The translations under genes were made by a program, and so were the position numbers. Positions 1 to 5,393 of a DNA stretch of 5,393 nucleotides are shown one piece after another; position 1 is the first letter of the stretch, and every line of letters starts with the position of its first letter. Origin of the DNA: Puniceicoccales bacterium (GTDB lineage: Bacteria > Verrucomicrobiota > Verrucomicrobiia > Opitutales > JAIRKQ01); assembly GCA_031281895.1 (NCBI GenBank), contig JAITET010000008.1:1-5393 (forward strand), in the 5' to 3' direction. A model generated the notes under the pieces. That model saw only the letters and a list, made by a program, of their open reading frames with translations. It ran no database searches and was not told where the DNA came from.

Positions 1-1
1 A

Positions 2-637
2 GCGGTCAAAACGGCATTGAATACCATCTCTGGTTTTATTGAGCTTTCCGGAATTTCATCATCGATTGCGAATGTGCTATCCATCATTGAAGCCGTAGCT
101 GCAATCAACGCTTATGGAGCAAACAAAAGTGATGCTAATTTAGCTATGGTCAAAACAGAATTAAATGCCATCTCTGGTCTTTCTGAGACCTCCGTATTTT
201 CAATCACAGCCATAATAGGAGAGATAGACACTTACTCCAACGTGAAAGGTGAGATTGAAAGTGCCAGGACTGCAATTGCCACATTTAAAAGTACTAAAAA
301 TAAGACTAATTTGGAGGCTGTTGTGTCCAAACTCCAGGATGTAAAATCTGTACTAACAGGAAGTTACGATATTCAAAGTTTAAAGGCTGCGATTGATGGT
401 GCAATTACCGAAACAAGCGGAATACGTACTAGATTGAACGATTTGACTGCTGCTATTGCTTCTTACAATGGGTTAACGTCTCTAACAGCAGCTCCAGCCG
501 CTTTTCAGGAAGTTAAACGTGCTTTTCAGGCGTTTTCCGATAGGGATATACAGACGAAATTTAACAATTCTACCATTTCGAACTTATCAGATCGTGTCAA
601 TGGTTGTATCCAAAAGATTGATGCCATAGCTACATTT
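2..637 (+). repeat. Degenerate ~171-180 bp coding repeats (57-60 residues) in the tip-position gene
   Basis: Four units can be aligned, each ending in an I-A/N-A/S/T-Y/F motif: INAY (ending base 115), IATF (286), IASY (466) and IATF (637). Spacing between these anchors is 57, 60 and 57 residues. After each anchor comes a polar turn and then a helix (AMVKTELNAISGL, AVVSKLQDVKSVL, AAFQEVKRAFQAF). The first unit, cut by the window edge, lacks about nine internal residues relative to the second. Bases 5-43 match 149-187 at 32 of 39 positions, so the first duplication is also visible in DNA; the later units match only as protein patterns. More copies may lie upstream. Confidence 0.7.
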
Positions 638-1759
638 GATGATTTTTACGGCGATCTAAGTAACCTCCTTGCCATTTGCCAAAACGGTGAAATTAAGGCT
701 CTACTGTCCCCAGCTGACCAAAATTTATACTATGGGAGTGGTACTTCACTAAAAGAGCCCCTAACCTATGCTGATCTTAGCAGTTTGTGTAATATTTTGA
801 GCGGACACTTGAATACTATATCGACAAACCTCAACGCAAAGAAATCGGTTTTTGATAGCGCCGTGGAGGCCTTAAACAAACAATTGTCAGGTGTTGATCC
901 CAACGCGAATATTAATGACCTACTCAATCTGTGTATGATGGCATCGACACCAAAACCGCTAGATAATGGTTCCTATAGGCTAGTAACCGGTATTCAAAGA
1001 ACGGTCGATTCCAATGGTAATTACACCTATGCGTTGATATATGGGGGTACAACGATAGACAAAGCCGCATATGAAGCAAGTTTTTCAAAGGAAGATGCCT
1101 ATAAACAGTATTCATTGCCATACCTTGCCCTCGCCATCATGTATGAAAAGGTTGGCATACAGCAAATGGTACTTGTGGAACAGCTAAAACAGGTGGAAAA
1201 GATCAATGAGGCAATCAGTGAAAACAATAAGTTGCTTAAAGCTCTAAGTTGGCTATATGAAAAAGCGTATGGACAGTGCATCAACCCTGATGCAAGGGAG
1301 TGGTATTGGATAGACGACAGTGAGCTCAAAGGCTCAACCGGTTTTACATTTCTCCAGCTGAACGGTCGGCTTGGGCAAACAAATTTGAATAATATATACT
1401 GTATGTATGACAATAGGTTTCAGATGGCAGTTAATAGCTATGATAGGAATGGAGATCCTGTGGGATCGGGTTCGGGTTCGAGTAGTTCGGGTGATTCAAA
1501 AGATGACAGTAGTAGTAGTACACCCAGTGCCTCAGAAGTACAAAATATTGACGTTAAAGAGCAGGCAACGCTGACGATGTTATCTAACAAACAGGACTCC
1601 GTTAGGATAAATGGCGACCAACTATCCACGAATTCCCAGCTGATGACCACGAAAATGTCGCAGTATATGCAAAACTCCAATGCCTGCGTCAGTGCAGCCA
1701 CCCAGGTCGTAAAATCCATAGGGGACTATCTTAAAACTATGACTTCCAACGTTCGATAA
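2..1759 (+). CDS. Large repeat-containing protein in the T3SS tip/filament (SctA) position, 5' partial
   Basis: The reading frame is open to the left edge, so at least 585 residues are present and the true start is off-window. A TTG at 17 could serve as a start, but it lies inside a repeat unit (AVKTALNTISGF, copied later as MVKTELNAISGL) and is probably internal. Numbering from that TTG: residues 1-207 hold degenerate ~57-60-residue helical repeats. About 355-415 is a long helical stretch (YLALAIMYEKVGIQQ followed by INEAISENNKLL) that faintly recalls the first helix of EspA. About 420-478 looks globular and Tyr/Trp-rich. Residues 483-502 are a Ser/Gly/Asp linker, and 510-580 are a Gln/Asn/Ser-rich coiled coil ending at TSNVR. 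No membrane segment is visible. It lies 19 bases before an LcrH-type chaperone and the two translocators, where known operons carry lcrV, pcrV or sseB. A tip or filament role is inferred from position and C-terminal architecture. At three times the size of EspA or SseB it could instead be a cell-surface or effector protein. Confidence 0.6.
   Translation, partial: AVKTALNTISGFIELSGISSSIANVLSIIEAVAAINAYGANKSDANLAMVKTELNAISGLSETSVFSITAIIGEIDTYSNVKGEIESARTAIATFKSTKNKTNLEAVVSKLQDVKSVLTGSYDIQSLKAAIDGAITETSGIRTRLNDLTAAIASYNGLTSLTAAPAAFQEVKRAFQAFSDRDIQTKFNNSTISNLSDRVNGCIQKIDAIATFDDFYGDLSNLLAICQNGEIKALLSPADQNLYYGSGTSLKEPLTYADLSSLCNILSGHLNTISTNLNAKKSVFDSAVEALNKQLSGVDPNANINDLLNLCMMASTPKPLDNGSYRLVTGIQRTVDSNGNYTYALIYGGTTIDKAAYEASFSKEDAYKQYSLPYLALAIMYEKVGIQQMVLVEQLKQVEKINEAISENNKLLKALSWLYEKAYGQCINPDAREWYWIDDSELKGSTGFTFLQLNGRLGQTNLNNIYCMYDNRFQMAVNSYDRNGDPVGSGSGSSSSGDSKDDSSSSTPSASEVQNIDVKEQATLTMLSNKQDSVRINGDQLSTNSQLMTTKMSQYMQNSNACVSAATQVVKSIGDYLKTMTSNVR
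1466..1519 (+). repeat. Low-complexity Ser/Gly linker DNA (TCGGGT and AGT repeats)
   Basis: The hexamer TCGGGT occurs at 1466-1471, 1472-1477 and 1487-1492, with a TCGAGT variant at 1478-1483. Four AGT triplets run from 1508 to 1519. All are in frame and encode residues 484-501 of the first gene, a flexible Ser/Gly/Asp hinge before the C-terminal coiled coil. The hexamer and triplet units keep the frame if the number of copies changes. Confidence 0.75.
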
Positions 1760-1769
1760 TTTCACAAAT

Positions 1770-1773
1770 GAGG
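1770..1773 (+). promoter_or_regulatory. Ribosome binding site of the chaperone gene
   Basis: GAGG lies five bases before the ATG at 1779, a normal Shine-Dalgarno spacing. It falls within the 19-base gap after the TAA of the upstream gene and supports ATG 1779 as the start. Confidence 0.7.
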
Positions 1774-1778
1774 TACCC

Positions 1779-2306
1779 ATGAAAGAAGAAGACAAAAAAG
1801 CACAAATCGAATATCAGAAAAAATTGCAGGATGCTGCCTTGCAAATAGTCTCTGGAAATTTTGATATCAAGAAATATTACGGTATTTCCAATGAAGGATT
1901 GGAAGCAATTTACACGGTCGGCTATGAAATGTATAAACATAAACAATATGAAGAAGCCAAGGGAGTCTTTACCATACTATGCACACTAGAACCAACATCG
2001 ATCCAGTACCTGTCGGCCTGCGGCTCTGCATACTTTATGTTGGAAGACTATCTCAATGCATCCCAATTTTTTAGGCTCGCCCTAATCAATGGAGACTATA
2101 CCCCAAAAACGTTACTGCGACTGGCAGAATGTACCATCAAGCTTGAACTGTTGGAGCTGGCCGAAAGATACCTCACGGAACTCATCCACGTGGCAGCGGA
2201 GGAAAAATTTAAAAATGACAAAGAATCCCAAGCCTACGAAGCGAGAGCTAGGATGATGCTCACCGTGGTAGCCGAACAATTACAAAAACAACAAGTTGTC
2301 AAGTAG
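1779..2306 (+). CDS. lcrH: Class II T3SS translocator chaperone, SycD/LcrH/SscA family (three TPRs)
   Basis: This 175-residue protein has the hallmark opening of the family, GISNEGLEAIYTVGYEMYKHKQYEEAKGVF. Three consecutive 34-residue tetratricopeptide repeats can be laid out: residues 39-72 (ending LEP), 73-106 (CGSAYFMLEDYLNASQFFRLAL) and 107-140 (LRLAECTIKLELLELAERYL). The AEC-x-LxL element of TPR3 is typical of LcrH/PcrH/SscA/IpgC. A charged helical tail follows from 141 to 175. Length is close to the family's usual ~150-180 residues. Known members act in the cytoplasm, binding the N-terminal regions of both hydrophobic translocators in the concave TPR groove and keeping them soluble until export. 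The two genes directly downstream are the obvious clients. Start ATG 1779 is backed by GAGG at 1770-1773. The lcrH name is used for the family; orthology to one named system is not claimed. Confidence 0.93.
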   Translation: MKEEDKKAQIEYQKKLQDAALQIVSGNFDIKKYYGISNEGLEAIYTVGYEMYKHKQYEEAKGVFTILCTLEPTSIQYLSACGSAYFMLEDYLNASQFFRLALINGDYTPKTLLRLAECTIKLELLELAERYLTELIHVAAEEKFKNDKESQAYEARARMMLTVVAEQLQKQQVVK

Positions 2307-2331
2307 TACAAAATTTTAAGCCCACAAGATT

Positions 2332-3471
2332 ATGGTAGATTGTGTTTGCAATAATGGTTCTCCTTGCAGCGTATGTGGAACGGGCTCCACATCGTCTACA
2401 CCATGTCCGCAATGTGAAACAAACGGATGTTCCACGAGTTACGCGACAAAGTTGAATCTAGGATCAAATACCATTGCGAACTTATTTGACCTGGGAACTT
2501 CCGGGTGCCGATGCGGATCATCTGTCCAGGGCATGCTGGATCAAAATCTGCCGATAGTCCTAATATATATCCTTACGATAGCAGCACGTGAGCAGGAAAC
2601 TACGGAAATTCTTATTGATAATATTCAAACACAACAACAACGACAAAAAACCGAAAGCTCCGACATCATAGGCGCAAGAAACGCGGCCCAACAGCAACGG
2701 GAGAAATTGGCATATACAGATAAAGATCCGAAGGCTCTTGCTAACATAGACCGAACGGGTGAACCAAGAAAAGATGATTCCGACAGTAACTCCTGCCTAA
2801 AGATAATACTTGCAGTACTTATTTTTGTTATTTCCATATGGTCTTTTGGGATAGGTGGTTTTATTCTGGGGGTTGCACTAGTGGCATCAGTATGTACAAT
2901 TGTTACTCAGATAGCTCAGGCAGCCATTCAAAGCCATGCACGGATGCGCCAATTTGAAATAGTAATGGGCTGGATTAATCCAGTACAACTTTATACAGAT
3001 GCTATCGTTACTGCCGTGTGCGAGCTTGGAGGATACAATCCGAATGATGAAAAGATACAACGACTTAGAATGGCCCTGCAAATAGCTTTTAGTATTCTGG
3101 CAACCGTAGCGATAATAGTGGCAGGAATAGCAGCTATAGTTTTTACAGCCGGAGCAGCGACACCGGCTATAGTCATGGCAGTCGTAGGAATGATCACAGG
3201 CATAATACAGTTGGCCTGTGCGGTCTTGGAATACCAAAAGGCAGAAAAAGAGCTAGAACTGGCAGAGAAAAGGTTCGTATTGAACAAAATTCTTGCCATA
3301 ATTGAACTGATAAAAATGAATCTGGAACTCGTCGGCCAAGACATTGATCTGTTAATTGAAATGTTTACATCTAACATGTCAAATATTAGGGAAGAATATG
3401 AAAAAGCATCGCGAATTTTGAAAGAATATAACGATACAAAGCGAGCAATCGCCCAAAATATTAGGTCCTAG
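2332..3471 (+). CDS. sctE: T3SS hydrophobic translocator, SctE type (YopB/EspD/SseC/CopB-like)
   Basis: The protein has 379 residues, about the size of EspD. Residues 1-61 contain nine cysteines (4, 6, 12, 15, 25, 28, 33, 59, 61), which is unusual. A hydrophobic stretch at 73-85 is followed by a Gln-rich helix at 86-127. Strongly hydrophobic segments lie at about 156-196 (starting CLKIILAVLIFVISIWSFGI) and about 248-297, the latter long enough for a membrane hairpin. Between them is an amphipathic part at 197-247, and after them a C-terminal charged coiled coil (298-379). Hydrophobic pairs flanked by coils directly downstream of an LcrH chaperone define SctE proteins, which insert into the host membrane with SctB to form the pore. 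ATG 2332 is the first start after an in-frame TAA at 2317. No good Shine-Dalgarno precedes it, so translation may depend on coupling to the chaperone gene 25 bases upstream. The family call rests on architecture and context, not on clear sequence identity. Confidence 0.82.
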   Translation: MVDCVCNNGSPCSVCGTGSTSSTPCPQCETNGCSTSYATKLNLGSNTIANLFDLGTSGCRCGSSVQGMLDQNLPIVLIYILTIAAREQETTEILIDNIQTQQQRQKTESSDIIGARNAAQQQREKLAYTDKDPKALANIDRTGEPRKDDSDSNSCLKIILAVLIFVISIWSFGIGGFILGVALVASVCTIVTQIAQAAIQSHARMRQFEIVMGWINPVQLYTDAIVTAVCELGGYNPNDEKIQRLRMALQIAFSILATVAIIVAGIAAIVFTAGAATPAIVMAVVGMITGIIQLACAVLEYQKAEKELELAEKRFVLNKILAIIELIKMNLELVGQDIDLLIEMFTSNMSNIREEYEKASRILKEYNDTKRAIAQNIRS

Positions 3472-3503
3472 GGATAGGTTAAGCATTATTAGGTATTTGG
3501 ATA

Positions 3504-3514
3504 GAAAAGAGAGG
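3504..3514 (+). promoter_or_regulatory. Purine-rich ribosome binding site of the SctB-type gene
   Basis: The purine run ends in GAGAGG, five bases before the ATG at 3520, and fixes that start. It is stronger than the leader of the preceding SctE-type gene, so the two translocators may be made at different rates. Confidence 0.7.
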
Positions 3515-3519
3515 TTGAA

Positions 3520-5088
3520 ATGACAGAAATTACACAGTATCAGATAACTATTGGGAATAACACTAACGTCACAGCCACCACGAATAATTTAACAACAGAG
3601 CAAAAAAAAGCTTTGCTCGAATTGCAAAATATGGTCCCAGGGGACATATCAATTTCTGCGGATGGAGTGGTGTCGATTACATCCCAAAAGGGACTAGCAT
3701 TATTTAACAGTTTTTGTCAGCAAAATAATATTCTAAGTAGCAGTGATACACTAATGCAGATCGATTTACCGAAGGGTTCCTCCCTCCCAGCGGAAGGGCT
3801 AAAAAGTGCTTCGGCTTTCTGTGCTAGTTTTGGAGGTGGAAAAACGGACCCTTCAAAAATGAGTTTTACCGAACTCATGACACTTATGCTCATGATGTCA
3901 TATGCATCGGAGGAAGAACGTAGAAGGGTCCTATCGGAAGCCAAGTCGACGCAAATGCAAATTGCCTTGGAGGTAGCTGTGGCCACATGGGAAACCAGCA
4001 GAGATGCCGCAGAAAAAAATTATAGTGCGGAAACATTGCAAGCCTGGGGAACCATAGCTTCCGGAATTGTGAGTGCGGGAGCGGCCATAGGAAGTGCAGT
4101 TTATTCGGCAAAAGCAAGTCCCAAACAAGGAAAGTTAAGTGATAATAATAAAAAACTTGAAAATGATCAGCTGTTGAAGAGTCAAGCAGAACTCAAAGAT
4201 GAGCTTGAGTTACCGGACACAAACTCACAGACAATCAAAACCAAGCAAGAAGAGATTAAGACTCAAATACAAAGAAAAGAGGCAGAAATAAGGAACAGCC
4301 AGGCCGATGTAAAAGCAAGGGAAGAAGCAATAAAGTCCAATGAAGAGGGTATACAGACGTATACAGAAGAACATAAGGCAGAAATAGAACAGAAGAATAA
4401 AGAAATAGAACAGAAGGATAAAGAAATAAGTGATAAAAAGACACAGATAAGAGCGGAGCCTGATCCGAATAAGAACAAACAATTGGAGGCTGAGCTAGAA
4501 GGACTGAAAAGTGAAAAAGCGAAACTGAAAGTTGAAAAGGATAATCTGGTAAAGGAGAAGTATGAGCTGGAAGCACCAATAAATAAGGTAAATGAGATAA
4601 ATGAGAGGCTAAGAGCTGAAAATGCGAAGCCGGAAAAAGAGCTGGAAGAGTTAAAAGGCAAAGAGGCAAAACTGGAAAAGCTTGTGGAAATAAATAAAAA
4701 AATACAGGAAAAAGGGCTCGACCCGCATGGAGATCGTCTTAGTAAAGGAGAAATTCAATATTTGGAATATGAAAATAAGAAACTGGGAGCAGAAGTAAGC
4801 CAGCTTGAATCAAAATCCGATGCATTATCCAAGTTTGGAAAGGCGGCATCGGACATCATCAAAGGAGGACTCGATCTACCTGCGGCTTTCCAAAAACGAC
4901 AGGCAGCTTTTTCGGAAGCCGATGCTCGATTGTCCGATGCCTGGAGGGGGGTTGTACAGAGCCAAATTCAGGGTATGGATGCGTCGATAAATTCAGCGAA
5001 TCAAAACATGCAAAAAATCGCCAGTACCCTTAAGCAGGTGTTGGATGAAACCTACAACATAATGACCAGCATAGCACGCAATATTTGA
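3520..5088 (+). CDS. sctB: T3SS translocator, SctB type (YopD/EspB/SseD/CopD-like) with long coiled-coil insertion
   Basis: The 522-residue product starts with a Thr/Asn-rich N-terminus (1-25), typical of a disordered secretion signal. Residues 26-110 look globular. At 114-170 comes a Met/Leu-rich helix and a charged helix (MSFTELMTLMLMMSYASEEERRRVL), then one small-residue hydrophobic segment at 176-199 (WGTIASGIVSAGAAIGSAVY), the layout of SctB proteins. About 205-438 is a Lys/Glu-rich coiled coil broken near 312-319, 351-356 and 399-410. The end, 440-522, is an amphipathic helical region finishing TSIARNI. Known SctB proteins pair with SctE in the translocation pore and share its LcrH chaperone. 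SseD and EspB are about 200-320 residues and chlamydial CopD is longer, so this protein is at the large end, mainly because of the coil. It is the last gene of the operon, 48 bases after the SctE-type gene. Confidence 0.8.
   Translation: MTEITQYQITIGNNTNVTATTNNLTTEQKKALLELQNMVPGDISISADGVVSITSQKGLALFNSFCQQNNILSSSDTLMQIDLPKGSSLPAEGLKSASAFCASFGGGKTDPSKMSFTELMTLMLMMSYASEEERRRVLSEAKSTQMQIALEVAVATWETSRDAAEKNYSAETLQAWGTIASGIVSAGAAIGSAVYSAKASPKQGKLSDNNKKLENDQLLKSQAELKDELELPDTNSQTIKTKQEEIKTQIQRKEAEIRNSQADVKAREEAIKSNEEGIQTYTEEHKAEIEQKNKEIEQKDKEISDKKTQIRAEPDPNKNKQLEAELEGLKSEKAKLKVEKDNLVKEKYELEAPINKVNEINERLRAENAKPEKELEELKGKEAKLEKLVEINKKIQEKGLDPHGDRLSKGEIQYLEYENKKLGAEVSQLESKSDALSKFGKAASDIIKGGLDLPAAFQKRQAAFSEADARLSDAWRGVVQSQIQGMDASINSANQNMQKIASTLKQVLDETYNIMTSIARNI
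4381..4430 (+). repeat. 21-bp tandem repeat encoding coiled-coil heptads
   Basis: The 21-base unit at 4381-4401 recurs at 4402-4422 with a single change (A to G) and begins a third time at 4423-4430. It encodes EIEQKNK, EIEQKDK and EIS, residues 288-304 of the SctB-type protein. One unit equals one coiled-coil heptad. Confidence 0.9.
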
Positions 5089-5089
5089 T

Positions 5090-5126
5090 GCATTTTATCC
5101 CCCAGTGATGCTTATTTTTGTTTTTC
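5090..5126 (+). terminator. Possible weak terminator of the translocon operon
   Basis: A short inverted repeat, GCAT at 5090-5093 with ATGC at 5108-5111, is followed by the T-rich tract at 5112-5126. The stem is only four base pairs with a 14-base loop, so the call rests mainly on the T tract just after the last operon gene. Confidence 0.2.
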
Positions 5127-5135
5127 CAGAATTTT

Positions 5136-5165
5136 CCTGTTGCTTTGGGAAATGGGAAGCAAAGG
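5136..5165. repeat. Inverted repeat between the convergent genes
   Basis: CCT-G-TTGCTT at 5136-5145 pairs with AAGCAA-AGG at 5157-5165, leaving an 11-base loop and one bulged G. It sits in the 99-base gap between the SctB-type gene and the ExoIII gene. No T tract follows directly on either strand, so a classical Rho-independent terminator is not supported; it may still slow or protect converging transcripts. Confidence 0.4.
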
Positions 5166-5187
5166 CGTCCAACGAATGTTTTAAATT

Positions 5188-5393
5188 TCATTCCAAGGCG
5201 ATGTCAATTCCAACGGGTGCATGGTCCGACCCAAGAATATTGGATGCTATGAATGCAGATTTTACTACTTCTTCCATCCTTCTGTCAACGATAACATAGT
5301 CAATCCTCCACCCAACATTTCTTTCCCGTGCACCCATGCGGTAGGACCACCAACTATAACATTTTTCCCTGTTGGGGTAAAATTTTCTAAACG
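5188..5393 (-). CDS. xth: Exodeoxyribonuclease III, C-terminal part (5' end off-window)
   Basis: Reading the - strand from the right edge gives 68 codons ending at TGA (5190-5188). The conserved ExoIII C-terminus is clear: YSWWSYRMGARERNVGWRIDY, then GSDHAPVGIDIAL. The Asp of GWRIDY and the Asp-His pair of GSDHAPV correspond to catalytic residues of the AP endonuclease/ExoIII family (D229, D258 and H259 of E. coli ExoIII). The N-terminal metal-binding residues lie beyond the window. Family members cleave abasic sites and remove 3'-blocking groups and nucleotides during base excision repair. The part seen is intact, with no stop or frameshift. It is a housekeeping gene facing the translocon operon, unlikely to be functionally linked to it. 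Confidence 0.95.
   Translation of the reverse strand, partial: FRKFYPNREKCYSWWSYRMGARERNVGWRIDYVIVDRRMEEVVKSAFIASNILGSDHAPVGIDIALE

Larger units (their letters stand above)
2..5088 (+). other. T3SS translocon operon (tip-position gene, chaperone, SctE, SctB)
   Basis: Four co-directional genes with gaps of 19, 25 and 48 bases and no visible internal terminator suggest one transcript whose promoter lies upstream of the window. The order matches lcrV-lcrH-yopB-yopD and sseB-sscA-sseC-sseD. No needle, ATPase, export-apparatus or basal-body gene is seen here, so those would be elsewhere. A housekeeping gene follows in the opposite direction, marking the downstream end of the block. Confidence 0.8.

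Noticed and set aside
17..19. TTG at 17 as the true start of the first gene
   Set aside because: The frame continues upstream without a stop, no ribosome binding site is visible, and the codon lies inside a duplicated coding unit.
2887..3377. Overlapping - strand open frames opposite the SctE-type gene
   Set aside because: They mirror the hydrophobic segments of the + strand gene, which has domain and operon support; no ribosome binding site or family match is seen.
3472..3519. Possible promoter in the 48-base gap before the SctB-type gene
   Set aside because: AT-rich words are present but no convincing -35/-10 pair at 16-18 base spacing; operon transcription explains the gene.
3832..3852. 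GGGKT sequence in the SctB-type protein as a possible nucleotide-binding P-loop
   Set aside because: It lacks the Gx4GK[ST] spacing, a preceding hydrophobic strand and any Walker B partner; it is best read as a Gly-rich turn.
4225..4669. Several long open frames on the - strand opposite the SctB-type gene
   Set aside because: They are antisense to a purine-rich coiled-coil region, give Leu/Ser/Phe-rich low-complexity products, overlap each other and show no recognisable domain.
5105..5299. A 64-codon + strand open frame after the operon
   Set aside because: It overlaps the unmistakable ExoIII C-terminus on the opposite strand and has no recognisable features.

Overview
The window carries most of a type III secretion (T3SS) translocon operon on the + strand, followed by the 3' end of a convergent exodeoxyribonuclease III gene on the - strand. 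The DNA is AT-rich by eye and the genes are tightly packed. A Gram-negative, host-associated bacterium is implied, because T3SS translocons serve to insert pores in eukaryotic membranes. I cannot name the genus or even the phylum from the sequence alone.

Layout: (1) 2-1759, a large secreted-type protein whose 5' end lies outside the window. It has degenerate ~57-60-residue helical repeats at the N-terminal side, a central helical and globular part, a Ser/Gly linker and a C-terminal coiled coil. It sits where the needle-tip/filament gene (SctA: LcrV, PcrV, SseB, EspA) sits in known operons. (2) 1779-2306, a three-TPR class II chaperone of the SycD/LcrH/SscA family, the most secure T3SS call. 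(3) 2332-3471, a hydrophobic translocator of SctE type (YopB/EspD/SseC/CopB-like) with an unusual cysteine-rich N-terminus. (4) 3520-5088, a translocator of SctB type (YopD/EspB/SseD/CopD-like) with one hydrophobic segment and a very long charged coiled-coil insertion. (5) 5188-5393 on the - strand, the C-terminal 68 residues of ExoIII.

The order tip - chaperone - SctE - SctB matches lcrV-lcrH-yopB-yopD, pcrV-pcrH-popB-popD and sseB-sscA-sseC-sseD. The genes are separated by 19, 25 and 48 bases, which fits a single transcript. The expected working model is that the chaperone holds SctE and SctB in the cytoplasm, and that both are exported to form the pore at the end of the tip/filament made by the first gene.

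The individual translocon proteins are strongly diverged and enlarged. Novelty is most likely in the repeat-bearing tip-position protein, the Cys-rich SctE N-terminus and the coiled-coil rod in SctB. No RNA genes, insertion sequences or CRISPR arrays were seen.
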